30,954 nucleotides of DNA. It comes from an uncultured Odoribacter sp. Lineage in GTDB: Bacteria > Bacteroidota > Bacteroidia > Bacteroidales > Marinifilaceae. The position numbers and the translations under genes were made by a program. Under the pieces are notes generated by a model. It was not told where the DNA came from. It saw nothing but the letters and a program-made list of their open reading frames with translations, and did not search any database. This document shows positions 14,469-22,964 of this stretch, in pieces (within the stretch, counting starts at the first letter, position 1; the number at the start of each line of letters is the position of its first letter). The stretch is from the NCBI GenBank assembly GCA_910578105.1, contig CAJTPD010000014.1, positions 1 to 30,954 of the forward strand. Direction: 5' to 3'.

Positions 14469-15614
14469 ATGAAAAATAAATTTTTGTGTTTTGCCGTGTT
14501 GTTTTTTATACTGGCAAGTTGTTCCGATAAGCAAGGCATTTCCGTTTCTGTCAGGAATACTACGGAAATTGCAAGAAATATGGAAACGGTGGAAATTAAT
14601 TGGAAACAATTGAGCGAACAATTGGACGGAATTACGCAGGAAAATGTTGTTGTCTGCAATTCTGCTGGTGAAGAGATTCCCAGTCAGGTCATTTTTAATG
14701 GCAGTACAGAGCCTCAGATGTTAATTTTTCAGGTGTCTGTGCAACCGAATGCAGAAGTCGTTTATAAAGTGAAATTGGGACAACCAACCGCTTATGTAAG
14801 AAAGGCTTATGGCCGTTTTGTTCCGGAACGTATGGATGATTACGCATGGGAAAATAATTTGGTCGGGCATCGTATGTATGGTCCAGCTTTGGAAACTACA
14901 GGAGAAATCAGTAATGGTATTGATACCTGGGTGAAACGTACTGATGAATTATTAATTGACGAATGGTATAAGACTGGAGATTATCATAAAGACCACGGGA
15001 AAGGGATGGATTGTTATAAGGTAGGTCGTACTCTTGGTTCTGGTGCTATGGCTCCCTATCAGAATGGGAAGATTGTGTTAGCTAATAATTATATCAGGCA
15101 GCAGACTTTGGATAATGGTCCGCTCCGGATTAGTTTCCGGTTAGATTATGCTCCTTTTAAGGTAGGAAAAGTTGAGGTAACGGAAACTCGTATTATTTCC
15201 TTGGATGCCAATAGTCATTTTAACCGGATAGAGGAAATTTATGCGGGCACTCCGGAAGAAATGCCTGTAGTAGCCGGTATTGTAACCCGTCCGGAGCCCG
15301 GAGATACTTTGATGGATGTTTCTGACGGAGTTGTTGCTTATTGGGAACCTCAGAATCATGATAATGGAGATAATAACGGCCATATCGGAATCGGTTTGGT
15401 CATTCCTGTTGATATGACTGACATATTAGTTGAAAATGGTCATTTGTTGGCTTTGACAACTTATCCGGGAGCCGGCCGGTCTTTGGTATATTATATGGGG
15501 ACCGGTTGGAGTAAGGCGGATGTAAAATCTGCTGCAAATTGGTTTGATATGGTGAAAAAGGAGAGTTTTAAAATAAAAAATCCTTTGGTTGTCAGTATAT
15601 TAAAAGGTAAATAA
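14469..15614 (+). CDS. DUF4861 lipoprotein
   Basis: 381 residues with a lipoprotein signal ending LASC (C18), so it is membrane-anchored, probably facing the periplasm or cell surface. The remainder is rich in beta strands, with conserved-looking stretches such as GRFVPERMDDYAWENN, IDTWVKRTDELLIDEWY and TGWSKADVKSAANWFD; this matches the DUF4861 family of Bacteroidetes, seen by recollection near pectin, ulvan and glycosaminoglycan genes. The family has no firm activity; the many aromatic and acidic residues suggest carbohydrate contact. Gaps to its neighbours are 15 and 17 bases, placing it firmly within the uronate operon although the other members are cytoplasmic. Confidence 0.82.
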   Translation: MKNKFLCFAVLFFILASCSDKQGISVSVRNTTEIARNMETVEINWKQLSEQLDGITQENVVVCNSAGEEIPSQVIFNGSTEPQMLIFQVSVQPNAEVVYKVKLGQPTAYVRKAYGRFVPERMDDYAWENNLVGHRMYGPALETTGEISNGIDTWVKRTDELLIDEWYKTGDYHKDHGKGMDCYKVGRTLGSGAMAPYQNGKIVLANNYIRQQTLDNGPLRISFRLDYAPFKVGKVEVTETRIISLDANSHFNRIEEIYAGTPEEMPVVAGIVTRPEPGDTLMDVSDGVVAYWEPQNHDNGDNNGHIGIGLVIPVDMTDILVENGHLLALTTYPGAGRSLVYYMGTGWSKADVKSAANWFDMVKKESFKIKNPLVVSILKGK

Positions 15615-15631
15615 ATTCAGGAAAAAAGATT

Positions 15632-16672
15632 ATGAAAAAAGTTGTTACCTTCGGAGAAATCATGTTGCGTTTGGCAACTCCGGGTTATTTGCGTTTTACC
15701 CAGGCCAATGAGTTTACAGCCACTTTTGGCGGGGGGGAAGCAAATGTTGCGGTGTCTTTGGCTAATTATGGAATACCTGTTGATTTTGTGACCCGTTTAC
15801 CGGAAAATGATATTGCAAGGTCTTGTGTGATGGATTTGCGTAAGTATGGAGTAGGGACGTCGAATATTATATATGGTGGTGAGCGTTTAGGAATTTATTT
15901 TCTGGAGACCGGAGCTGTAGCTCGTGCCAGTAAAGTGATTTATGATCGTGCCAATTCCGCGGTTGCGGAGATAAGACCGGGAATGATTGATTGGAAAAAA
16001 GTGTTTGAGGGTGTCCAGTGGTTTCATTGGACTGGTATTACTCCGGCTTTGTCGCAAGGGGCTGCAGATGCTTGTCTGGAGGCTATTGGAGTGGCTAATG
16101 AGATGGGAATTACGGTTTCTTGTGATTTGAATTACCGGAAGAATTTATGGAAATATGGTCAAAAGGCTTCGGAAATAATGCCTGCTTTGGTAGAAGGATG
16201 TGATATTATTTTGGGAAATGAAGAAGATGCAGAAAAAGTATTCGGAATCAAACCGGAGGGCTTTGATGTCACTGCTACGGCAGGTGAAGTAAATGCGACT
16301 GAATTTGATTCCGTGTGTACACAATTGATGGGGCGGTTTCCCAAGGCTAAAAAAGTTATAATTACTTTAAGGGGGTCGGTTAATGCTAATCATAATACTT
16401 GGGGAGGTGTGTTGTATGACGGCAGTAAATTGTTTGCTTCCCGGCGTTATGACATTACACATATTGTAGACCGTGTTGGTGGGGGAGATTCCTTTATGGG
16501 TGGTTTGATTTACGGTTTGCTGACTTATGCCGGTGACGACCAAAAAGCGTTGGATTTTGCTGTGGCTGCTTCGTGTTTGAAACATACTGTTTATGGGGAT
16601 TTTAATCAAGTATCTGTTTCTGAGGTAGAAAAGTTGATGAATGGGGATGCTTCCGGTCGGGTGGCCAGGTAA
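15632..16672 (+). CDS. kdgK: 2-keto-3-deoxygluconate kinase (PfkB family)
   Basis: 346 residues. PfkB family signatures: GEIMLRLATPG at the start, substrate loop GGGEANVAVSLANYG (33-47), and the C-terminal signature GGGDSFMGG with catalytic base D286. CDLNYRKNLW (164-173) is typical of KDG kinases. Phosphorylates KDG to 2-keto-3-deoxy-6-phosphogluconate. It stands where the KduI/KduD and Uxu branches meet. The aldolase KdgA that would complete the route is not in this window. An insertion around residues 211-228 (DVTATAGEVNATEFDSV) makes it a little longer than the E. coli enzyme. Confidence 0.93.
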   Translation: MKKVVTFGEIMLRLATPGYLRFTQANEFTATFGGGEANVAVSLANYGIPVDFVTRLPENDIARSCVMDLRKYGVGTSNIIYGGERLGIYFLETGAVARASKVIYDRANSAVAEIRPGMIDWKKVFEGVQWFHWTGITPALSQGAADACLEAIGVANEMGITVSCDLNYRKNLWKYGQKASEIMPALVEGCDIILGNEEDAEKVFGIKPEGFDVTATAGEVNATEFDSVCTQLMGRFPKAKKVIITLRGSVNANHNTWGGVLYDGSKLFASRRYDITHIVDRVGGGDSFMGGLIYGLLTYAGDDQKALDFAVAASCLKHTVYGDFNQVSVSEVEKLMNGDASGRVAR

Positions 16673-16695
16673 TAAAAATAAAAAAGGATAGGTTT

Positions 16696-17505
16696 ATGAA
16701 TTTATTTGATATAAAAGGCCGGGTAGCTGTAATTACGGGAGGATACGGAGTTTTAGGTTCTTCTATGGCCAGATGTCTGGCTAATGAAGGGGTGCACGTT
16801 GTTATTGTTGGTCGTCATGAAGAAAAAGGACAACAGTTGGTAAAAGAATTATCTGTTTCTACAGAAGCTTTGTTTTGTCAGGCTGATGTTTTGGACCGAT
16901 TGATGCTGGAAAGAGCGAAAGAAGCTATTATTACCCGATTTGGACGCATTGATATTTTAATCAATGCAGCGGGTGGAAATATGCCAGGTGCTACTATTGC
17001 TCCCGGACAGACTATCTTTGACTTGGACATGGAGCATTTCAAGAGAGTTTCGGAATTAAATCTGAATGGTACGGTTTTACCTACCATCGTATTTGCCGAC
17101 CAGATGGTGAAACAAAAGAAGGGTTCTGTTATTAACGTATCTTCCATGACGGCGCAGAGTGTCGTGACTCGGGTGGTGGGTTATTCGGGGGCGAAGGCAG
17201 CCATAGATAATTTTACCCGGTGGATGGCTGTCGAGATGGCGAAAAAATTTGGTGAAGGCATTCGTGTCAATGCGATTGCTCCGGGTTTTTTTCTGACTGA
17301 ACAGAATAGGACTTTATTGACTAATCCGGATGGTTCTTTGACAGACCGGGCTAAAGATGTTGTACGTGCAACTCCTTTCGGGCGGATGGGTGAAGCGGAG
17401 GAATTGAATGGAGCTATTGTTTATTTGGCCAGTGACGCTTCAAAGTTTGTCACTGGCGTTGTGTTGCCAATAGATGGTGGGTTTAGTATTTTTAGCGGGG
17501 TATAA
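16696..17505 (+). CDS. uxuB: SDR-type D-mannonate oxidoreductase (fructuronate reductase)
   Basis: 269 residues, short-chain dehydrogenase: cofactor loop TGGYGVLG (14-21), NAAGG (90-94), SS at 149-150, Y163 and K167 (YSGAK), and closing LPIDGGFSIFSGV. GNMPGATIAPGQTIFDLDME is typical of the SDR reductases that sit beside uxuA in Bacillus and Bacteroides and reduce D-fructuronate to D-mannonate; they are unrelated to the long-chain UxuB of E. coli. Together with uxuA, 72 bases downstream, it makes the glucuronate branch. The substrate is assigned from context plus family; other keto-sugar substrates remain possible. Confidence 0.85.
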   Translation: MNLFDIKGRVAVITGGYGVLGSSMARCLANEGVHVVIVGRHEEKGQQLVKELSVSTEALFCQADVLDRLMLERAKEAIITRFGRIDILINAAGGNMPGATIAPGQTIFDLDMEHFKRVSELNLNGTVLPTIVFADQMVKQKKGSVINVSSMTAQSVVTRVVGYSGAKAAIDNFTRWMAVEMAKKFGEGIRVNAIAPGFFLTEQNRTLLTNPDGSLTDRAKDVVRATPFGRMGEAEELNGAIVYLASDASKFVTGVVLPIDGGFSIFSGV

Positions 17506-17577
17506 GATTCTGAGCTGATGCAATATGAAATAAAGATGTAGTGAAAGATTTTGGGTAAAAATTTGACAGGAATAAAG

Positions 17578-18756
17578 ATGGATGATTATAAGTTTGAACA
17601 GTCGTTTCGTTGGTATGGTCCGCAGGATGTGGTTTCATTGGCGGACATCCGGCAAGCGGGAGCTACAGGGGTAGTGACTGCTTTGCATCAGTTTGCTCCG
17701 GGTGAGGTATGGCCTGTGGAAGAAATCCGGAAGCGAAAAGAGATGCTTGAGGCTGCCGGAATGAAATGGTCGGCAGTAGAGAGTCTGCCAGTGAGTGAGG
17801 AAATAAAAACCCATGCTCCGGGTTTTGAAAAGCACATTGAAAATTATAAGCAAAGTATCCGGAATCTGGCAGTTTGCGATGTGCGTGTTATTACCTATAA
17901 TTTTATGCCGGTGCTTGACTGGACCCGGACTTCTGTTGTTTATGAAACAGAAGATGGTTCAAAAGCATTGCGGTTTGAAAGAGCTGCTTTTGTCGCGTTT
18001 GATCTTTATATACTGAAGCGTGAGAATGCAGAGAAAGATTATTCAGCAGAAGAGACGGAGCGGGCAAAAAAGCGGTTTGCTGAGATGACAGAAAACGATA
18101 AAAAGGTATTGACAGATAGTATTCTGATGGGTTTGCCAGGGGCGGATGAGAGTTTTACAGAAGAGGCAATTCGTCAGGGCTTGGCGTTGTATAAAGATAT
18201 TGATGAGGAAAAATTACGTGCAAACCTGATTGCTTTCTTAAAAGAGGTGGCACCAGTTGCTGATGAAGTGGGGGTACAATTGGCCATTCATCCGGATGAC
18301 CCTCCTTATCGTTTGCTGGGGTTACCCCGTATTTTAAGTACTCGTGAAGATTTTGAAAAATTAGTGGCTGCGGTACCTAATCCGTCTAATGGTTTGTGCT
18401 TTTGTACCGGTTCATTTAGTGTGCGTGCTGATAATGATCTTCCGGTTATGGCAAAAGAACTGGGTAACCGGATATATTTTGTTCATTTGCGGAGTACTCA
18501 ACGTGATGCAGAAGGTAATTTTTTTGAGGCCAATCATCTGGAAGGGAGTATTGATATGTATGCCATTGTCAGGAATCTGATAGATGTGATGAAGCGCAGG
18601 CAGGTATCTCTTCCGATGCGGCCGGACCATGGCCATCAGATGTTAGATGATTTAAAGAAAAAGACTTATCCCGGATATTCTGCTATTGGGCGTTTAAGAG
18701 GACTGGCAGAATTGCGAGGACTGGAATACGGGATTCGGAGAACTTTGCAAGATTGA
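17578..18756 (+). CDS. uxuA: Mannonate dehydratase
   Basis: 392 residues from ATG 17578. The frame opens at a TTG (17551), but the ATG is preceded by an AGGA-like site and family members begin with a similar MxxYKFEQSFRWYGP. Typical UxuA sequences: RWYGPQDVVSL, ALHQFAPGEVW, LAIHPDDPPYRLLGLPRI, NGLCFCTGSF, FVHLRST and MRPDHGHQML; the His, Cys and Asp in these stretches bind the metal. TIM-barrel enzyme removing water from D-mannonate to give KDG. Last gene of the operon; a 20-pair hairpin follows 12 bases after the stop. Confidence 0.96.
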   Translation: MDDYKFEQSFRWYGPQDVVSLADIRQAGATGVVTALHQFAPGEVWPVEEIRKRKEMLEAAGMKWSAVESLPVSEEIKTHAPGFEKHIENYKQSIRNLAVCDVRVITYNFMPVLDWTRTSVVYETEDGSKALRFERAAFVAFDLYILKRENAEKDYSAEETERAKKRFAEMTENDKKVLTDSILMGLPGADESFTEEAIRQGLALYKDIDEEKLRANLIAFLKEVAPVADEVGVQLAIHPDDPPYRLLGLPRILSTREDFEKLVAAVPNPSNGLCFCTGSFSVRADNDLPVMAKELGNRIYFVHLRSTQRDAEGNFFEANHLEGSIDMYAIVRNLIDVMKRRQVSLPMRPDHGHQMLDDLKKKTYPGYSAIGRLRGLAELRGLEYGIRRTLQD

Positions 18757-18768
18757 GGGGCTGAATAA

Positions 18769-18818
18769 AATTATGATTTACATTGCTTCAAAGCAGGAAA
18801 GCAATGTAAATCATAATT
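18769..18818. terminator. Long hairpin between converging genes
   Basis: A perfect 20-base inverted repeat (18769-18788 with 18799-18818) with a 10-base loop between uxuA and the minus-strand beta-barrel gene. On the minus strand it runs into TTTTATT; on the plus strand no T run follows. It probably ends the minus-strand transcript and may also stop or protect the uronate mRNA. Confidence 0.75.
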
Positions 18819-18831
18819 ATAAATGGCAATT

Positions 18832-19449
18832 TTAGTTTATACTCATCAAGATAATACCAAAATTGAAACTGAATTGCTGAATTTCAGGAACACGTCCATG
18901 GGCGGCTTTGGTGGCGTAATAATAGCGGGCACCCAAATTGAATGCAAATTGGTCTGCAACCGGTATATACATACCAACTTCCGGAGCCATAGCAAACTGC
19001 CAGCGAGAAATTGTGGAAGAAAATTGGCCTACTTCCAGGCGTTTTTCAGTCCAGCTTGTACCTACTCCTACTCCTATATATGGACGTACTCCGGCTGATT
19101 TGTCAGTGAAATAATAACGTCCGACGGCCAGCATAGGTACAAAATTAATGTATCTGTATTGATTTCCGGTGATGGTGTACATGTTATCGTTGCCCTTGAA
19201 GCGGAAGTTGCTGGTGATATTGTTTTTGTCTTTATAATATACATCCCAGCCAATGGTTGCGCCTACTGAAAATTGTTCTCCCAGGAAGTGATGATATTCG
19301 ATATCGAATCCCCGGAAACTGGCTTTGTCAGTGAAATCTTTCACTTGGTTCATCGGTACACTAATCTGATAATTGAGATTGAGCATCTGAGCCTTCAATA
19401 ACGGACTCAGGCCGAGGAAACATATGGTAAGTATTATTAGTTTTTTCAT
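18832..19449 (-). CDS. Outer membrane beta-barrel protein
   Basis: 205 residues with a signal peptide (1 to about 20, ending LLKAQ). The rest alternates short amphipathic strands with turns: FSVGATIGWDVYY, YINFVPMLAVGRYYF, VRPYIGVGVGTSW, FAMAPEVGMYIPV and FAFNLGARYYYAT, finishing with a strand FGIILMSIN. This is the OmpW/OprF-like eight-stranded barrel type abundant in Bacteroidetes. No ligand or porin role can be read from it. It follows the DUF4136 lipoprotein gene by 63 bases and may share its transcript. Confidence 0.85.
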   Translation of the reverse strand: MKKLIILTICFLGLSPLLKAQMLNLNYQISVPMNQVKDFTDKASFRGFDIEYHHFLGEQFSVGATIGWDVYYKDKNNITSNFRFKGNDNMYTITGNQYRYINFVPMLAVGRYYFTDKSAGVRPYIGVGVGTSWTEKRLEVGQFSSTISRWQFAMAPEVGMYIPVADQFAFNLGARYYYATKAAHGRVPEIQQFSFNFGIILMSIN

Positions 19450-19512
19450 AATTATTTGATTTATAAAATATTATAATTCTTTCGGTTTGATTTTTCTTAT
19501 TTCATAAGATAA

Positions 19513-20148
19513 TCATTGCTGTGTTGTAGATTTTGATAAATAGGGTGATTGGACAAAACATTGATTAATTTGTTTGTCCAGGCGATTCAGGATAAATGAG
19601 CTGGAACCTTGTAATAATCCGTCGGCAATACCTGTCCATACTACATTCACTTTGCCATCTGCACGGGCTGTTGTTGAAATCATATCGATGGCAACAGACC
19701 CAGTTCTGTAAGAATAAACACTAACCGGGTACCAAGGATAATATGGGCTGAACGGACCTCCCCACCACCCCCAGTACCAACTCCAGTTGTTGTACCAATT
19801 GTCTATGTAGTAGGCATAGTTGACGTTGGAAAAAGCAGAGATGGTAACTACGAAAGAAGGATTCTCAGTAGTATCTACTAAAGTATATCCTCTGTTTTCA
19901 AAATTTTTAGTTACGAGCTTTACAATTTGCTCGTCGAACTGATGACTCAAAGTTGCTTGTTTGTCATCCGAAAAATAGACAATAGTGTCAGCGATTGCGA
20001 ATGTGGTAAATGCTCCGAAATTGGCATTTTTGTCGTAATTAGTCATGGCTACATCGTAGTCCTGGATTTTATCTGCGCCTTCGGGATAGCAAGATACCAT
20101 GAATTGCGCAAACAAACCTGTGAGCAATAAAATTAGTAAACGTTTCAT
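19513..20148 (-). CDS. DUF4136 lipoprotein
   Basis: 211 residues. The lipoprotein signal ends MVSC (C20). The DUF4136 fold is indicated by FGAFTTFAIADTI near residue 49, FDEQIVKLVTKNFENRGYTLVDTTENPSFVVTI in the middle (here described in part: residues about 92-126), and VVWTGIADG near 170. Residues about 137-170 are strikingly aromatic (WYNNWSWYWGWWGG, then PYYPWYPVSVYSY), the Trp/Tyr-Gly loop common in this family. Function unknown; likely periplasm-facing anchored to a membrane. Probable first gene of a pair with the beta-barrel protein. Confidence 0.82.
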   Translation of the reverse strand: MKRLLILLLTGLFAQFMVSCYPEGADKIQDYDVAMTNYDKNANFGAFTTFAIADTIVYFSDDKQATLSHQFDEQIVKLVTKNFENRGYTLVDTTENPSFVVTISAFSNVNYAYYIDNWYNNWSWYWGWWGGPFSPYYPWYPVSVYSYRTGSVAIDMISTTARADGKVNVVWTGIADGLLQGSSSFILNRLDKQINQCFVQSPYLSKSTTQQ

Positions 20149-20346
20149 ACTTAGTTTGTTTTTAGTTTAACAAATATTTGTGCAACAATCCAATTAATTT
20201 AATAACAATAATTTGGAATATTGTACGGTGTTATACGTTTACTGTTTAAAATGGGTTGCAAAAACCAAACAATAGATTTACCGGAGTGAGGATTCGGATT
20301 TTCTGATGTATATGTATTATGGATGGAGTAAAATTCAGACCGTATT

Positions 20347-20739
20347 TTATTCCGGGTCTGTGGCAAGAATTGCTTTGTAGCCATGAGTTTTGGCAATATT
20401 CATTACATTGACAACTTTTTCAATGGGTACCGATTTTTCGGCTTCAATGGAAATGCAAGGATTGTCATTGTTTTTAAGGATTTCAACGATTTTACTTTCC
20501 AGTTTTGAAAAAGGAGTGACTTTAGTATTGAGGTAGAATGTTAATTTTTTATCAATAGAAACGACCACTGTAGGCTGATTGGAAGTTTGGTTACTGCTTT
20601 TGGGCAGAAGCAGTTTAAGTGCATTGGGATTAATCAGGGTTGAGGTGACCATGAAAAAAATCAGCAATAAAAATACAATGTCGGTCATTGATGACATATT
20701 GAAGTTAGGATTTGCTTTTCTTGTCCTTTTTATAGCCAT
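20347..20739 (-). CDS. exbD: ExbD/TolR biopolymer transport protein
   Basis: 130 residues. A single N-terminal membrane helix (about 18-38, MTDIVFLLLIFFMVTSTLI) carries the conserved Asp (D20) that conducts protons with ExbB. A periplasmic domain follows (VVVSIDKKLTFYLN ... ISIEAEKSVPIEKVV). Works with the ExbB protein, 17 bases upstream in transcription order, to energise TonB- or Tol-like partners. No TonB or second ExbD follows in the 200 bases downstream, so the partner is encoded elsewhere. Confidence 0.93.
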   Translation of the reverse strand: MAIKRTRKANPNFNMSSMTDIVFLLLIFFMVTSTLINPNALKLLLPKSSNQTSNQPTVVVSIDKKLTFYLNTKVTPFSKLESKIVEILKNNDNPCISIEAEKSVPIEKVVNVMNIAKTHGYKAILATDPE

Positions 20740-20756
20740 TGTTTCACTTTTTTATC

Positions 20757-21431
20757 TCAGCTGTTTTTTATTTTTAATTCATATACCGTTTCCATGAAAA
20801 CAGCATTGGTACTTTCCATATTGTTGATTACTTTATCTATACGTGCTGTCAGCGCATTATAGGCAAAGTAGGCGATGATACCTACTATCAATCCGGCAAC
20901 TGTAGTAATCATCGCAGTATAAATCCCCCGCGATAATAAGGTGATATTGACGTTATTTCCGGCTAAAGCCATATCATAAAAGGCTTGTACCATTCCGACT
21001 ACTGTTCCTAAAAATCCAATCATGGGGGCCATACCGGCGCAAGTAGCTAATGTAGATAATCCTTTTTCCATACCGGCAACTTCAAGATTAGCATTGCTTT
21101 CGGTGATTGCTCTTAATTCGGTAACTGGCAATTGCAGATGTAGTATGCTTTTTATTAACATGCGTGACATGGGGGTATTTTCTTCATTGCATAATGTGAT
21201 AGCTCCCCGAATGTTGTCAGCGAGTATGCAATCTTTAATTTTATCCATGAATATGTCGTTATTTTGGGTGTATTTGCGAATTAGAATATATCTTTCGCAG
21301 AAAATGTAAACAGCAATAACGGATAAGATAAATATAGGAATCATTAACCATCCGCCTTTTACAATCATTCCCCAAATGCTTAGTTCTTGTACCGTTTCCG
21401 GCATAGCTGTCAATAAGGTTATTGTATTCAT
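20757..21431 (-). CDS. exbB: ExbB/TolQ/MotA-family proton channel protein
   Basis: 224 residues. Three membrane segments: about 24-46 (GWLMIPIFILSVIAVYIF), about 127-150 (CAGMAPMIGFLGTVVGMVQAF) and about 168-190 (IYTAMITTVAGLIVGIIAYFAY); the last two carry the Gly- and Thr-rich channel signature of the ExbB family. The segment between helices 1 and 2 is cytoplasmic and charged. First gene of an exbB-exbD pair. A near-consensus -7 box (TATCTTCG, minus strand, 21459-21452) lies about 21 bases upstream of the start. Divergent from the YeiH gene. Confidence 0.93.
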   Translation of the reverse strand: MNTITLLTAMPETVQELSIWGMIVKGGWLMIPIFILSVIAVYIFCERYILIRKYTQNNDIFMDKIKDCILADNIRGAITLCNEENTPMSRMLIKSILHLQLPVTELRAITESNANLEVAGMEKGLSTLATCAGMAPMIGFLGTVVGMVQAFYDMALAGNNVNITLLSRGIYTAMITTVAGLIVGIIAYFAYNALTARIDKVINNMESTNAVFMETVYELKIKNS

Positions 21432-21551
21432 ATGTTTTGATTTTTCGCGTGCGAAGATATAAAGAATAAAAGTAAAAAGAGAAAAGTACTGGAAAATTAC
21501 TTTGGATTATTCCCGGTAATTATTTCTATTTTTTTTTAATAAAGAATGTTC

Positions 21552-21559
21552 TATTTTTG
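21552..21559 (+). promoter_or_regulatory. -7 box for the YeiH-family gene
   Basis: TATTTTTG matching TAnnTTTG, 41 bases upstream of the ATG at 21601; no clear -33 box. Confidence 0.55.
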
Positions 21560-21600
21560 TTTACGTATAAGGAAAAAGAATTTAACCAAATTATTAATCT

Positions 21601-22677
21601 ATGTTCAGTTGTGAAAACCGAGGGAATACATTTCATGGTATTTTATTGATAGCTTTATTTTCTTGTTCTGCGTTTTATATTGCAGAGGTCCCTTTGGTAA
21701 AAAGTCTTTCTTTCAGTCCTTTGATTGTGGGTATTGTTTTAGGGATGATATATGCAAATAGTCTGAGGAATCATTTGCCGGAAACTTGGGTTCCCGGGAT
21801 TAAATTTTGTACAAAACAGATTTTGCGTGCAGGAATTGTGTTATATGGTTTCAGGTTGACTTTGACTCAAGTGGCTGATGTCGGTATTCCGGCAATTCTG
21901 ATTGATACTATTATAATTGCAGGAACAATTTTCGGAGGGATATGGCTGGGAAAGTGGTTCAGATTGGATAAAGATACAGCACTGATGACTTCAATCGGGA
22001 GTGCCATTTGTGGAGCTGCAGCAGTTTTAGGGGCTGAGCCTGTTCTGAAATGTGAAAGTTATAAGACAGCTATTGCAGTTTCTACAGTAGTTATTTTTGG
22101 TACGATTTCAATGTTTCTGTATCCGGTGATGTACCGGACCGGCTTGCTGGATGGGCTGGATAGTATAGGTGTGGCTATTTATACCGGAAGTACATTACAT
22201 GAGGTGGCTCATGTCGCCGGTGCCGGGAATGCAATGGATCCTACTGATACCCTTGGAATTGCCGGTCCGGCAACCATTACTAAAATGATACGTGTAATGA
22301 TGCTGGCACCTGTGCTCGTTATTATGAGTTTTGTATTGGCGGGACGTAAAACGGTAAATTCTGGTGGGAAACGGATTAAAAGTAAGATTACTATTCCGTG
22401 GTTTGCCTTTGGTTTTGTAGGTATTATTTGTTTAAACTCATTGTTACAATACTTGTTTGGGGTAGAGACCGTAAAAGAAATTCCATTGAATGGAACTATT
22501 GAATATGTTGATACCTTTATGCTTACTATGGCAATGACTGCTTTAGGGACTGAGACTAGTTTTGATAAATTTAAACAGGCGGGTGCCAAACCTTTTGTTT
22601 TTGCATTTTTACTTTATGTTTGGTTGCTTGTTGGTGGTTATTTTCTGACAAAATATTTAGTTCCGGTGTTGATGTAA
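21601..22677 (+). CDS. YeiH-family putative sulfate exporter / membrane transporter
   Basis: 358 residues with about ten hydrophobic membrane segments. Family hallmarks: SPLIVGIVLGMIYAN, KQILRAGIVLYGFRLTL, SIGSAICGAAAVLGAEPVL, YTGSTLHEVAHVAGAG and AMTALGTETSFDKFKQAGAKPF. This is the PF03601 (YeiH/UPF0324) family, annotated as putative sulfate exporters because some members lie next to sulfur-metabolism genes; transport has not been shown for most. Here it is a single-gene unit between exbB and the V-ATPase, giving no support for a sulfur role. Confidence 0.92.
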   Translation: MFSCENRGNTFHGILLIALFSCSAFYIAEVPLVKSLSFSPLIVGIVLGMIYANSLRNHLPETWVPGIKFCTKQILRAGIVLYGFRLTLTQVADVGIPAILIDTIIIAGTIFGGIWLGKWFRLDKDTALMTSIGSAICGAAAVLGAEPVLKCESYKTAIAVSTVVIFGTISMFLYPVMYRTGLLDGLDSIGVAIYTGSTLHEVAHVAGAGNAMDPTDTLGIAGPATITKMIRVMMLAPVLVIMSFVLAGRKTVNSGGKRIKSKITIPWFAFGFVGIICLNSLLQYLFGVETVKEIPLNGTIEYVDTFMLTMAMTALGTETSFDKFKQAGAKPFVFAFLLYVWLLVGGYFLTKYLVPVLM

Positions 22678-22864
22678 TAAGGGTCGAGAATGTCTGCGGG
22701 AGGGGGAATTCCGGGAATTGTCTGTCGGCCAATGGTATGAAGTTTTTTCGTATTTTATTAGTTATGGAGTACAGATTGATTCTTTGAACAAAGTTTTTTC
22801 TTTTTTCGTAAGCATTGGAGTTGAAATTATTGATTTTAAGAAGAGAAAAAGTGGTAAATGTTAA

Positions 22865-22896
22865 TTGAAAACGTTTTAATTCTAACAATTTATTTG
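22865..22896 (+). promoter_or_regulatory. Possible promoter of the V-ATPase operon
   Basis: TTG at 22865-22867, a 21-base spacer, and TTTATTTG at 22889-22896, one mismatch from TAnnTTTG. The -33 element overlaps a palindrome (TTGAAAACGTTTTAA) that resembles a LacI-family operator. A weak assignment made because no better box is visible in the spacer. Confidence 0.35.
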
Positions 22897-22934
22897 TAAT
22901 TAAAGCTAAAAATATCTAATTTGGAGGCTTCAAA

Positions 22935-22964
22935 ATGAAAAATAGGTATGCTTCTTGCATATGA
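22935..22964 (+). CDS. Possible nine-residue leader peptide
   Basis: ATG AAA AAT AGG TAT GCT TCT TGC ATA TGA encodes MKNRYASCI. It is preceded by TTGGAGG (22921-22927), 7 bases before the ATG, an unusually strong ribosome site for this genome. A 5-pair hairpin TATGC-TTCTT-GCATA lies within it. The V-ATPase E subunit starts 36 bases after its stop. Could be chance; no known leader family is recognised. Confidence 0.25.
   Translation: MKNRYASCI

Noticed and set aside
13815..14621. 268-codon minus-strand frame within kduI
   Set aside because: Antisense shadow of a clearly real kduI gene.
20199..20396. 65-codon minus-strand frame after exbD, considered as a TonB-like piece
   Set aside because: Overlaps exbD, has no membrane helix or Pro-rich segment, and no TonB C-terminal motif.
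22571..22888. 105-codon minus-strand frame, considered as a missing ATPase subunit
   Set aside because: Wrong strand, overlaps the YeiH gene, and lacks the coiled-coil pattern of a G/H subunit.
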